A stretch of DNA of 64,000 bases. Origin: JAKFEW01 sp036675505 (lineage in GTDB: Bacteria > Cyanobacteriota > Sericytochromatia > S15B-MN24 > JAQBPE01). Made by a program: the position numbers and the translations under genes. The stretch lies in NCBI GenBank assembly GCA_036675505.1, contig JAKFEW010000139.1, positions 1-64,000 on the forward strand, written 5' to 3'. Below, in pieces: positions 46,459 to 54,798 of the stretch. The notes beneath the pieces were generated by a model, which was not told where the DNA came from, did no database searches, and worked only from the letters and a program-made list of their open reading frames with translations. The stretch's first letter is position 1. The number at the start of each line of letters is the position of its first letter.

Positions 46459-46467
46459 GTTGTACCA
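46459..46467 (-). promoter_or_regulatory. putative extended -10 TGGTACAAC
   Basis: On the minus strand TGGTACAAC ends 39 nt before the methyltransferase start at 46420. Confidence 0.35.
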
Positions 46468-46525
46468 TGGCGGGCGATCCGCGCCAAGGAGCGCCCTGAC
46501 GTAAGATTCTTTACAAGTCGGATTA

Positions 46526-46583
46526 TTGACAATATTTCTCAATTGGAAGTACGCTTGATGCAATGCTGAGAATGATTCTCAGC
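46526..46583 (+). promoter_or_regulatory. promoter with Fur-box-like operators
   Basis: TTGACA (46526-46531) and TACGCT (46550-46555, 18-bp spacing) form a likely promoter in an unusually AT-rich stretch. A near-perfect palindrome, GCTGAGAATGATTCTCAGC (46565-46583), matches the 7-1-7 Fur box (TGAxAAT-n-ATTxTCA). A second copy, TGACAATATTTCTCA (46527-46541), overlaps the -35. A third half-site, TGAGAAT, is at 46603-46609. Iron-loaded Fur bound here would repress the porin operon, as at many iron-uptake promoters. Confidence 0.75.
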
Positions 46584-46666
46584 GTATATTTTTCTTTCTT
46601 ATTGAGAATTACTTGCAGTAACGTCGTTATCACATCATTGCTCGCCACCTAGCAAGGATCATCGCC

Positions 46667-47902
46667 ATGACACGTCCATTCCGTCCCACCGTGGCGGCCG
46701 TCGCGGCCGCCTTCGTCGCAGGCTTCGCCTCGCCCGCCCTGGCCCAGCAGGCTCCCGACGCCCCGGCCGCCGAACGCCGCGCCGCCGGGCCGACCATCAA
46801 GAGCCCCACCGGCCCCGGCGGCCGCAACATCACGGCCTTCGACCGCCACGCGCAGAATGGCGTGGGCGGCTATTACGACATCGAGTTCGTGCAGTCCTTC
46901 GACCCGCGATCCAAGGGGTCGTTCTTCGACAACCACCGCCTGATCCTCCAGACCTCGAGCTACATGCACGAGAACCTGATGTTCAACGCCGAGGTGGAGT
47001 TCGAGCACGGCGGCCTGATCAACAACCTCACGAACGACGGTGAGCTCAAGATCGAGCAGGCCTGGGCCGACTGGCGCGTCGGCGATGCGCTGGGCCTGCG
47101 GGCGGGCGTGCTGCTGGTGCCATTCGGCATCGTGAACGTGCTGCACGACTCGGACGTGCGCGAGACGACCGCGCGGCCCTTGATGGCGAACAGCATCGTC
47201 CCGACGACCTGGATGGATGCCGGCATCGGCGCGCACGGCGTGCTCTACCCCACCGAAGACCTGATGGTGAACTACGAAGCGATCCTCACCAACGGCCTCA
47301 ACGATCAGATCTCGGCGGCCGACGGCCTGCGCAAGTCGCGTTCCAGCCTCAAGACCGACAACAACGGCAACAAGGCCGTGTCGGGCCGCGTCGGCGTGAG
47401 CCCCTGGCTGGGCCTCGAGGTCGGCCTGAACGGCTACTACGGCGCCTACGACGCGTCGGGCACCCAGGGCCTCTGGATGGGCGGCGCCGATCTGGGCTGG
47501 ACGCTCGGCTCGCTCGAGCTCGTCGGCGAATACGCGCGCGTCGGCACCCCCGGCGGCACCACGATGCTCGCCGGCAAGACGGCGCTCAGCGCGGTCCCCA
47601 CCCAGATGCAAGGCTACTACGGCGAGGCCCGGTACCGCTTCTTCCCGGAGGTCCTCGAGGACACCTTCCTCGGGCGCGGCGGCGGCTTCGAGCGCGCCAC
47701 CTTCACGTTCTTCACGCGCTACGGCGCGGCGGACACCGACCTCGCGGCGGCTGATGCGACCGACAAGGTCGAGTACGTGGTGGGCGTGAACTACCGCCCG
47801 ATCCAGACCTTCGTGCCGAAGCTGGAGTTCCGGCGCATCGATGAGCCCATCACGGGCAAGAGCGACAACGCGATCTGGGCGTCCGTCGCGGCGGGCTTCT
47901 AG
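46667..47902 (+). CDS. outer-membrane porin-like beta-barrel protein
   Basis: 411 residues with a signal peptide (AAVAAAFVAGFASPALA). The mature part has the strand-turn pattern of phosphate-selective-porin-like (OprP/OprO) barrels: YYDIEFVQSF, NLMFNAEVEFEHG, AGVLLVPFGIVN, GAHGVLYPTEDLMVNYEAILTNGL, ending WASVAAGF with a terminal Phe. It stands first in a five-gene-scale operon behind Fur-box-like sites, with the next gene 5 bp downstream. It would let a small iron-related solute or electron carrier cross the outer membrane, which is an inference. Confidence 0.85.
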   Translation: MTRPFRPTVAAVAAAFVAGFASPALAQQAPDAPAAERRAAGPTIKSPTGPGGRNITAFDRHAQNGVGGYYDIEFVQSFDPRSKGSFFDNHRLILQTSSYMHENLMFNAEVEFEHGGLINNLTNDGELKIEQAWADWRVGDALGLRAGVLLVPFGIVNVLHDSDVRETTARPLMANSIVPTTWMDAGIGAHGVLYPTEDLMVNYEAILTNGLNDQISAADGLRKSRSSLKTDNNGNKAVSGRVGVSPWLGLEVGLNGYYGAYDASGTQGLWMGGADLGWTLGSLELVGEYARVGTPGGTTMLAGKTALSAVPTQMQGYYGEARYRFFPEVLEDTFLGRGGGFERATFTFFTRYGAADTDLAAADATDKVEYVVGVNYRPIQTFVPKLEFRRIDEPITGKSDNAIWASVAAGF

Positions 47903-47907
47903 CCAGC

Positions 47908-48483
47908 ATGCGCCGCGCGCTCGCGTTCCCGCTCGCCCTGGCCTTCTTCGCGCCCGCGCCCGCGCGGGCGGAGGTCGTGCCGACGGTGTACGAGCAGGTC
48001 TGGCTGACGCCCACCCAGGCCCTCGCGGTCGCGCTGCCCGGCGCCGACCGCGTGGTGCCACGGGTGTTCGCGGCCACACCCGATGCGCGCGCGCGCGTCG
48101 AGCGTCGCCTCGGGCGTAAGGTCGAAGAGGACGCGTGGACGTTTCACGAGGGCGTCAAGGCGGGCCAGACCACGGGCTGGGCGCTGATCGTCGAGGAGAA
48201 GGGCAAGTACCATCCGATCACGTTCATCGTCGGCCTCACGCCCGCGGGCGCGGTCGGCGAGGTGGCGGTGATGGTCTATCGCGAGCGCCGCGGCGAGGCC
48301 GTGCGCAGGCGCCGCTTCCTGGGCCAATTCTCCGGCAAGACCTCGGCGGATCCGCTGATGGTGAACCGCGACATCGTGCACCTGACGGGCGCGACGGTCT
48401 CCTCGTGGTCGATCGCCGCCGGTGTGAAGAAGGCGACGGTGGTCTTCGAGGAGGTCGTCCGGCCGCGGAGGGATCGCCCATGA
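47908..48483 (+). CDS. periplasmic FMN-binding (flavinylated) protein
   Basis: 191 residues with signal peptide ending APARA. The FMN_bind domain (about 85-182) carries the flavinylation motif TGATVSS (160-166), Thr163 being the expected FMN-phosphoester acceptor. GWALIVEEKGKYHPITFIVGL and GAVGEVAVM lie before it as in related domains. ApbE, encoded two genes later, would attach FMN. The mature protein then carries electrons in the periplasm. Its stop overlaps the next start (ATGA). Confidence 0.88.
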   Translation: MRRALAFPLALAFFAPAPARAEVVPTVYEQVWLTPTQALAVALPGADRVVPRVFAATPDARARVERRLGRKVEEDAWTFHEGVKAGQTTGWALIVEEKGKYHPITFIVGLTPAGAVGEVAVMVYRERRGEAVRRRRFLGQFSGKTSADPLMVNRDIVHLTGATVSSWSIAAGVKKATVVFEEVVRPRRDRP

Positions 48484-49241
48484 AGAACACGCGCTCGCTC
48501 CACAAGTTCGCGGGGCTGCTGGCCGGGCCGCTGATCCTGATCGCGGCCGGCACCGCGCTCGGCCTGAACCACCAGGACGTCGTGCGCGGCGCCGTGGCCC
48601 CCGCGGTGAGCGGGCCGTTCGGCAAGTACGTGCTCGCGGTCGCGGCGGATCCGACAAATTCGCGGCGGCTGCTGGTGGGCACCAACGACGGCCTGTTCCG
48701 CTCGGCGGACGGGGGCCAGACGTGGGAGGAGGCCGTGTTGCCGGTGCCCGCGGAGCAGGCGGGGGCGATCGCCTTCGACCCCGCGCGGCCGGGCGTGGTG
48801 TACGTGGCTTTCCGTTCGGCCGGCGTCTGGCGCTCGGCCGACGGCGGCTTCGTCTGGGAGGATCTGCCGTTGCCGTTCAAGCCCCATGAGGGCGTGGACG
48901 TGGCGGGGCTCGCGATCACGGGCGACGGGCTGGTGCTCGCGACGCCGGGCGGCGTCTGGCGGCAGGCGGACGGCGCCTGGGCGTTCGCCGCGGCCGCGCC
49001 GCGGCCGACCACGGAGTCGGCCGGCAAGGAACGGGTGCAGGTGATGTACGACCTGCATGACGGCCGCTTCTGGCGCGACTGGGGCGTGCCGGTGACGGAT
49101 GCGGTGGCGGTGGTGCTGATCGTGTTGGTGGTGTCGGGTTATGGCCTGGTGCTGCAGGGCTGGTGGGCGCGCCGGCGGCGGCGGCGGCCGGTATCGGCCG
49201 ACGCGGCGACGGCCGCGCGGGAGCTGGTAGGGCGGCGGTGA
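48480..49241 (+). CDS. PepSY-TM-like membrane protein with BNR-propeller insert
   Basis: 253 residues. The N-terminus LHKFAGLLAGPLILIAAGTALGLNH (7-31) and the C-terminal LHDGRFWRDWGVPVTDAVAVVLIVLVVSGYGL (192-223) match the two membrane halves of PepSY-associated reductase subunits, with His8 and His193 as possible heme ligands. Between them is a periplasmic region with propeller repeats and two Asp-box motifs, SADGGQTWEE (75-84) and SADGGFVWED (119-128), in place of a PepSY domain. It probably moves electrons across the inner membrane to the flavinylated protein. It overlaps both neighbours (ATGA, GTGA). Confidence 0.75.
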   Translation: MKNTRSLHKFAGLLAGPLILIAAGTALGLNHQDVVRGAVAPAVSGPFGKYVLAVAADPTNSRRLLVGTNDGLFRSADGGQTWEEAVLPVPAEQAGAIAFDPARPGVVYVAFRSAGVWRSADGGFVWEDLPLPFKPHEGVDVAGLAITGDGLVLATPGGVWRQADGAWAFAAAAPRPTTESAGKERVQVMYDLHDGRFWRDWGVPVTDAVAVVLIVLVVSGYGLVLQGWWARRRRRRPVSADAATAARELVGRR

Positions 49242-50329
49242 GGGGGCCCGCGGCACTCCTCCTGCTCCTCGTCGCCGCCACCCCCGCCCTGGCCCACCCA
49301 CCTGCCACGCCCAGCACCCAAATCCGCTACGTCATGGGCACCCTCTGGACCGTCGAAGCCGCGGGCCCTCGCGGCCCCGCGGCGATCGTCGCGGCCTTCG
49401 CGGCGATCCATCGCGTCGACGACCTCATGAGCACCTACAAGCCCGCCAGCGAGCTCTCGCGCCTCAACCGCGAGGGCCACGCGCGCTGGGTGCCGCTCTC
49501 CGCCGACACCTACGGCGTGCTCGCCCGCGCGCGCGCCTGGGCCCGCGCTACGGGCGGCGCCTTCGACCCGACCGTCGGCCCGCTCGTCCGCGCCTGGGGC
49601 TTCGATGGCCCTTCGCCCGCCATCCCGGCCCCGGCAGCGCTCGCGGCTGCCCGCGCCCGGGTGGGCTGGCGTCACCTGCGGCTCGATCCTCGGCGCGGCG
49701 CTCTATTCGTGCGCGCGGGTATGGCCTGCGATCTCGGGGGCATCGCCAAGGGGACCGCGATCGACCGCGCGCTGGCGGCCATGCGGCGTGCCGGCGCCAC
49801 CCGGGCGCGGGTGGATGCGGGTGGGCAGCAAGGGTTCTGGGGGCCCGCGGGCAGCCGGTGGCGGGTGGCGATCGCCCACCCGCGCGCCGATGACCGCGTG
49901 CTCGCGGAGTTGACGGTGGGGCCCGGCTCGGTCGCGACCTCGGGCGACGCCGAGCGCGGGTTCTGGCACGGCGGCACGCGCTACGGGCACGTGCTGGACG
50001 CGCGCACCGGGTGGCCGGCGCGCGCGGCGTGGTCGGTCACGGTGTCGGCGGCGACGGCGGAGACGGCGGACGCGCTGTCGACGGCGCTCGCGGTGATGGG
50101 GCCTAACGAGGCGCGCGGCTTCCTGCGGGGGGTTCCGGGCGTGCGGGCGGTCTTCGCGCGGCCCGACGGCACCATGGAAACCTTGCCCGCGTCAGGAGCG
50201 ATCAGCGGGGGTAAAGTCTCGCCAGCCGCGAGCCGGCGGCCGCCAGCAGCTCCTCGGCCCGTCCGCACGCTTCATCCACCGCCATCGGCCCCGGCACCAG
50301 CGTCATCGCCGCCCCGCCCAGCGCCGTGA
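49238..50329 (+). CDS. apbE: FAD:protein FMN transferase
   Basis: 363 residues with signal peptide (LLLLLVAATPALA). ApbE motifs are all visible: MSTYKPASELSRLN (about 47-60), DPTVGPLVRAWGF, CDLGGIAKGTAID, VDAGGQ, SVATSGDAERGFW, HVLDARTGWPA, and TAETADALSTALAVMG. It transfers FMN from FAD to Thr of FMN-binding proteins in the periplasm, here most likely the product of 47908. The expected end is near METLPASGA; about 45 more low-complexity residues continue 128 bp antisense into the glycerate kinase gene. Confidence 0.93.
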   Translation: MRGPAALLLLLVAATPALAHPPATPSTQIRYVMGTLWTVEAAGPRGPAAIVAAFAAIHRVDDLMSTYKPASELSRLNREGHARWVPLSADTYGVLARARAWARATGGAFDPTVGPLVRAWGFDGPSPAIPAPAALAAARARVGWRHLRLDPRRGALFVRAGMACDLGGIAKGTAIDRALAAMRRAGATRARVDAGGQQGFWGPAGSRWRVAIAHPRADDRVLAELTVGPGSVATSGDAERGFWHGGTRYGHVLDARTGWPARAAWSVTVSAATAETADALSTALAVMGPNEARGFLRGVPGVRAVFARPDGTMETLPASGAISGGKVSPAASRRPPAAPRPVRTLHPPPSAPAPASSPPRPAP

Positions 50330-51347
50330 GCGCCGCCTCGCCCTCGGCCGTCACCATCCCCACCACCGCGACGAGCGGGATCCCCCGGGTGCGGCAGCGC
50401 GCGGCCAGCCGCCCCACCACCTTGCCTTCGAACGACGCCAGGTCGAGCATGCCCTCGCCGGTCACCACCAGGTCGCAGCCCGCGAGCCGGGCGTCGAGGC
50501 CGACGGCCTCGGCGGCGAGCTCGAAGCCGGGCACGCAGCGGGCGCCGGCGATCGCCACCAGGCCCGCCGGCACGCCACCCGCCGAGCCGCCGCCCGGCAA
50601 ATCATGCACGCGCACGCCGGTCGCGGTGGCCAGCACGTCCGCGTAACGCGTCAACGCAGCTTCCAGCGCCGCCACGCGCGGCGGGTCGGCGCCCTTCTGC
50701 GGGCCATACACGCGCGCGGCGCCGCGCGGGCCGAGCAGCGGGTTCGTCACGTCGACCGCCAGCACGACCTCGGCCTCCCGCAGCGCCGGTGAGAGCGCCG
50801 AGGTGTCGATGCGCGCGAGCCGATCCAGGCCACCGCCGCCGCGGAGCACCGGCAGCCCTTCTTCGTCGAGGAAGCGGGCGCCGAGCGCCTCGAGCAGGCC
50901 GGCGCCGCCGTCGACGGTCGCGCTGCCGCCCAGCGCCAGCAGCAGGCGCTTGAACGGGCGCCGCGCCCAGGCCTGCGCGATCAGGCGGCCCACGCCGAAG
51001 GTCGTCGCGTGGAGCGGGTCGCGGCGATCGCGCGGCACCTGGACGAGGCCGGCGGCCGACGAGAGCTCCACGGCCACCGTGTCGCCCCCATCCAGCTCCG
51101 CATAGCGCGCCGTCACGCGCTCACCCACGGCATTCGTGGTCTCGACCTCCACCAGCCGGCCGCCTGCGCCAGCCGGGCGCCGAGGCACGAGCATCGCGGC
51201 CAGGAAGCCCTCGCCGCCGTCGGTCAGCGGGCAGCGATCGATCGTGGCGTCCGGCCACACGTGTGCCAGGCCTCGCGCGAGCGCGCTCGCCGCGCTCGCC
51301 GCATCGATCGAGCCTTTGTAGGAATCCGGCGCGACCAGGATGCGCAC
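50202..51347 (-). CDS. glxK: glycerate kinase, GlxK/GarK type
   Basis: 381 residues (usual length about 380) from GTG 51347, 5 bp after the stop of the upstream gene. Diagnostic stretches: ILVAPDSYKGSIDAASAASAL, TDGGEGFLAAM, LALGGSATVDGGAGLLEALG, DVTNPLLGPRGAARVYGPQKGA, LVVTGEGMLDLASFEGKVVGRLA. It phosphorylates glycerate in the cytosol, linking glyoxylate/serine breakdown to glycolysis. The immediate upstream neighbour is an envelope protein, so the operon does not explain its role. Confidence 0.94.
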   Translation of the reverse strand: MRILVAPDSYKGSIDAASAASALARGLAHVWPDATIDRCPLTDGGEGFLAAMLVPRRPAGAGGRLVEVETTNAVGERVTARYAELDGGDTVAVELSSAAGLVQVPRDRRDPLHATTFGVGRLIAQAWARRPFKRLLLALGGSATVDGGAGLLEALGARFLDEEGLPVLRGGGGLDRLARIDTSALSPALREAEVVLAVDVTNPLLGPRGAARVYGPQKGADPPRVAALEAALTRYADVLATATGVRVHDLPGGGSAGGVPAGLVAIAGARCVPGFELAAEAVGLDARLAGCDLVVTGEGMLDLASFEGKVVGRLAARCRTRGIPLVAVVGMVTAEGEAALTALGGAAMTLVPGPMAVDEACGRAEELLAAAGSRLARLYPR

Positions 51348-51352
51348 GGGCG

Positions 51353-54300
51353 CTAGAACGTCGTGCCCAGGCCCCAGTTGACCTGGGTGTCGCCGCCCAG
51401 CGCCGCGCCCTTCGTGACGCCCTGCGCGATGCCGACGCGCAGGTCGATCGGCACCGACTGGAACATGGACGTGCGTGCCCGGATCTCGGCGCCCGTGCCG
51501 GTCAGCACGTCGTCGATGGTCGGCGGATCGAGTTTGGTCGAGTCGAGCCCCCACAGGGCGCCGGCGTCGACGAACGCCACGCCGTACAGCTGGTTGATGA
51601 ACAGCGGGAACTCGCCCCAGCCGCGCATCACCTCCATGATCGGGAAGCGATACTCGGCGCCCGCCGTGAGCACGCGGTTGCCGACCGCGAACGAATGGCC
51701 ACGCAACAGCACCTGGCGGTTCGAGTAGTCCGTGGCCGAGGTGAGGTCCCAGCGGTTGATCGTCGAGAGCGGCTGGTAGCCGAAGGGCAGGCGCCAGGCG
51801 GTGAGGTAGAAGTCGCCGTTGCGGTTGTAGAGCGCGCCCGCGGTGGTGCGGAAGGCCAGCGAGTGCTTCGTGCCCAGCGGCACCGGCACGTACCAGCGGT
51901 GGTCCGCCCACAGGCGCGTGAACGTGCGGTTCTGCGGCATATTGAGCACCGGGATGCCCTGCTCGACGCCGAGCGTGGTGATCTGGCCGTCCGTCGGGCC
52001 GTAGTCGTACGGATAGCGCATCGCGTCCGCGCGCTGCCACTGGAGGTAGGCGCTGTGGTAGAGCCCGGGGTCCTGCGCGGTCCATGTCGACGGCAGCATG
52101 CCGTTCACGATCGGCGACAGGCGCTGCTCGGCCGGGAACTTCGCCAGGTGCTTTTCGGGCACCGCGTCGGCATCGATCTGCAGCGCGTAGTCCTCGACGC
52201 GCTCCGTACGCAGGCCGCCGGTCCAGTTGTCGCCGCTGATCGGCGGCGGATCGAAGAGCGGGTAGCGCAGGCCGGGCCATTGGAAGGAGACGGACGCGGA
52301 CTTGTTCCATTGCCAGCGGTTCGCCCAGACGATGTCGGACGGGTTCTGCTCATCAGGGAAAAGCGGCTGGCGGCCGGCGCCCGGGTACTCGATCATGAAG
52401 ACCGACCAGGGCACCGGGCCCTGCGAATTGCCGTAGCTCAGCCCGTAGTTCAGGCGGCCGCTGCCGAAGCCGTAACCGTTGATGAGCACCAGCGAGTGCT
52501 CTCTCAACAGGTCTTGCCAGTAGGTGTAAATCGTCAGGCTCTGGCCCTTCTCGTCCTCCGAAAGCAACGGAAACCAGACGCTGGGATTCATCGTGCTCAG
52601 GGGGTTGTAGGCCGAGATGCCATAGACCTCGGCCGGCTCGAGCACCTTGGGCGTGCCGCGGTCCGCGGGCACGGGCAGCCTGGCGAGCGCGGGGGCCACG
52701 GGCTGTGCGTAAGGGATGGTCTGGATGTCGTAGCCGCGGCCCGTGTAGTTCGTGAACGCGATGGTCTTGCCGTCCGGCGACACCTCGGGGTCGATCGCGC
52801 CGCCGACCACGTCGGTGAGCTGACGCAGCTGGCGCGTCGCGAGGTCGTAGGCGTGCAGGTTGAAGACGCCGTCCGTGCGGTCGGACGCGAACACGAGCTG
52901 CTTGCCGTCAGGCGTCCAGGCGGGATAGATGTCGACCGCCATGTCGCGCCAGAGCGGGTCCATCTTGCCCGACACCGGGTCGATGAGCCACATGTCGCGC
53001 ATGCCGGCGTGCCAGACGGCCACGGCGAGGCGCTTGCCGTCGGGTGACCAGGTCGGGTTGCCGAACTGGTAGGCGTTCTGGTCGAACAGCCACTCGCGTA
53101 GGCGCTTGCCCTTCGCGTCGAAGATGGCGACGCCCGTCTTGGCGGCGCCGTTCGGCACGGCCACGATCTGCGTGCCGTCGGGCGATACCTGGGGGGCGAA
53201 GATGCGCGCCTTGTGCGTGAGGCGCGTGCGCTTCTTCTCCCGGCGATCGTAGACGAAGATGTCGCGGTAGCTCGTGAGGCCGCGCGGCGACTCGGAGGTG
53301 TCGGCCTCGTAGTAGACGAGGTTCGGATCCAGGCCCACCGACGCCGACGAGCGCGTGGATTTGCCCATCACGGCGGTCCGCTCGCTGCCGTCGAGCTTGT
53401 CGGCCCACAGGCGCGCGCTCTGGTTCTTGAGGGCCTCGCCGTACCAGAGCGTGCCGTCCTGCAGCCAGAGCGGGTGGCGGTGGTAGCGGCCCGAGGTGGT
53501 CACGTTCCGGGGCGTCGGCAGGGCGTTCACGGCGCCCGTGCGGCTCGCCCAGCGCACCTTGTGGGCCTCCGCCTCGGCCAGATACTTCACCTGGAGGTCG
53601 CGCTTCATGTCCTCCCAGATCGCCTGGGCGGACTCGCCGACGGCGCGCCAGACGGCGTTGTCGAAGCCGAGGTAGGGGAAGCGGCCGTATTGCATCAGGA
53701 TCTTGGCGGGCGCCTCGGCGCCGTGCTTCTTCACGAGGTGCTGGATGAAGCTCGTGCCCCAGATGTATTCATAGCCTGCCATCGGCCAGTCGAGCAGGTA
53801 TCGGCCGTAGACCTGGTCATAGGTGGGCACGCGATCCTCGAGGAAGGCCATGCGGCGTTGCATCTCGAACTCGCCCTCGACGCCGCGGCCGCCGGGCGTC
53901 AGCGTGCTCTCGAAGTAGACCGCCAGGCCTTCGGTGAAGTACGACGGGGCGTTGGTGAGCAGGTCCGGCAGCTGCAGCGTGATGTCGATCGGCAGCTGGG
54001 GATACAAGGAGAAGATGGCGCCGCCGGCCGCCGAGTTGAGCTGGTTGACCAGCCACGGCGTGTGCTCGAATTGCAGGATGTGCGTGTATTCGTGGATGAA
54101 GAGCAGCCGCAGCCACTGGTCATAGCGGCCGATCGGCATGCCTTCGTCCGGGTTGGGCGGCGTCATCCACAACCACACGGCGCGGTGCGGGCTGTTGTGC
54201 GCGAGCGAGTTCAGCTCGTCGAAGACGTCGGAGATGATCACCTCGGTCACGCCGTCGGGGGCGACCTTCATGGAAGGCACGAGGAGCTTGTGGGCTTCCT

Positions 54301-54496
54301 CCGCGATGTTCGCGACTTCCTTGGCCTTGGCGGCGAGCTCGGGCGTGTAGTAGATGCGGAAGTGCGGCGTGTGCAGCGTCGACCAGGTCGTGCCCGGCTC
54401 GAACAGCGCGGTCTGCGCCTGGGCGGGCGGAGCGCAAAGGGCACCGAGGGCGAGCGGAAGCGAGAGGGCGACGACGGCGGACAGGATGCGCTTCAA
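51353..54496 (-). CDS. metallopeptidase-propeller-outer membrane barrel protein
   Basis: 1047 residues from TTG 54496 with signal peptide ending PPAQA. N-terminal part: gluzincin-type peptidase with HEYTH (135-139) and a downstream Glu in FTEGLAVYFES (Glu189). Middle (about 330-620): TolB/PD40-type propeller repeats (QVSPDGTQIVAV, TWSPDGKRLAVAVW, AWTPDGKQLVFASD, EVSPDGKTIAFTN). C-terminal (about 660-1047): Omp85/D15-like beta-barrel strands ending LGTTF with terminal Phe. It would sit in the outer membrane with the peptidase and propeller facing the periplasm. Confidence 0.85.
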   Translation of the reverse strand: MKRILSAVVALSLPLALGALCAPPAQAQTALFEPGTTWSTLHTPHFRIYYTPELAAKAKEVANIAEEAHKLLVPSMKVAPDGVTEVIISDVFDELNSLAHNSPHRAVWLWMTPPNPDEGMPIGRYDQWLRLLFIHEYTHILQFEHTPWLVNQLNSAAGGAIFSLYPQLPIDITLQLPDLLTNAPSYFTEGLAVYFESTLTPGGRGVEGEFEMQRRMAFLEDRVPTYDQVYGRYLLDWPMAGYEYIWGTSFIQHLVKKHGAEAPAKILMQYGRFPYLGFDNAVWRAVGESAQAIWEDMKRDLQVKYLAEAEAHKVRWASRTGAVNALPTPRNVTTSGRYHRHPLWLQDGTLWYGEALKNQSARLWADKLDGSERTAVMGKSTRSSASVGLDPNLVYYEADTSESPRGLTSYRDIFVYDRREKKRTRLTHKARIFAPQVSPDGTQIVAVPNGAAKTGVAIFDAKGKRLREWLFDQNAYQFGNPTWSPDGKRLAVAVWHAGMRDMWLIDPVSGKMDPLWRDMAVDIYPAWTPDGKQLVFASDRTDGVFNLHAYDLATRQLRQLTDVVGGAIDPEVSPDGKTIAFTNYTGRGYDIQTIPYAQPVAPALARLPVPADRGTPKVLEPAEVYGISAYNPLSTMNPSVWFPLLSEDEKGQSLTIYTYWQDLLREHSLVLINGYGFGSGRLNYGLSYGNSQGPVPWSVFMIEYPGAGRQPLFPDEQNPSDIVWANRWQWNKSASVSFQWPGLRYPLFDPPPISGDNWTGGLRTERVEDYALQIDADAVPEKHLAKFPAEQRLSPIVNGMLPSTWTAQDPGLYHSAYLQWQRADAMRYPYDYGPTDGQITTLGVEQGIPVLNMPQNRTFTRLWADHRWYVPVPLGTKHSLAFRTTAGALYNRNGDFYLTAWRLPFGYQPLSTINRWDLTSATDYSNRQVLLRGHSFAVGNRVLTAGAEYRFPIMEVMRGWGEFPLFINQLYGVAFVDAGALWGLDSTKLDPPTIDDVLTGTGAEIRARTSMFQSVPIDLRVGIAQGVTKGAALGGDTQVNWGLGTTF

Positions 54497-54580
54497 GGGG
54501 GCCTCGTCTGGATTGTCGAGAAGACAGGCAGGGGTTACGCCCCTACGTACCCGGAAAGGTCGCTCGGTTACCCCACCAAA

Positions 54581-54613
54581 GAGGCCGCCGCGCCTTGTGG
54601 GCGCGGCGGCCTC
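54581..54613 (-). terminator. intrinsic terminator downstream of spoVS
   Basis: A 14-bp perfect stem (54581-54594 with 54600-54613), 5-nt loop, followed on the minus strand by TTTGGTGGGG. It lies just beyond the 54-bp repeat array. Confidence 0.75.
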
Positions 54614-54636
54614 AGTCCGCCCGGGAAACTCAGCGG

Positions 54637-54798
54637 GGCTCGATAGCGCCTGCGGCCATGACCCGGCGCCGCCTGGCGAAGCTTCACCGCGGCTCGATAG
54701 CGCCTGCGGCCATGACCCAGCGCCGCCTGGCGAAGCGTCACCGCGGCTCGATAGCGCCTGCGGCCATGACCCAGCGCCGCCTGGCGAAGCGTCACCGC
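54637..54798 (-). repeat. 54-bp tandem repeat, three copies, at the 3' end of spoVS
   Basis: Three 54-bp units start at 54637, 54691 and 54745. A partial fourth copy (GGCTCGATA at 54799) belongs to the spoVS coding end. Copies 2 and 3 are nearly identical, and copy 1 differs at a few bases. Each unit contains the sequence of the last spoVS codons and its TGA (ATCGAGCCGCGGTGA on the minus strand). In another minus frame the unit is open as an 18-residue repeat (YRAAVTLRQAALGHGRRR). No spacer/repeat structure of a CRISPR is present. Confidence 0.85.

Noticed and set aside
51263..53047. 594-codon open frame on the plus strand
   Set aside because: Antisense to the propeller-barrel protein gene, arginine-rich shadow.
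54637..54798. Tandem repeats considered as CRISPR
   Set aside because: Units are directly adjacent with no spacers, period 54 bp, and include coding sequence of spoVS.
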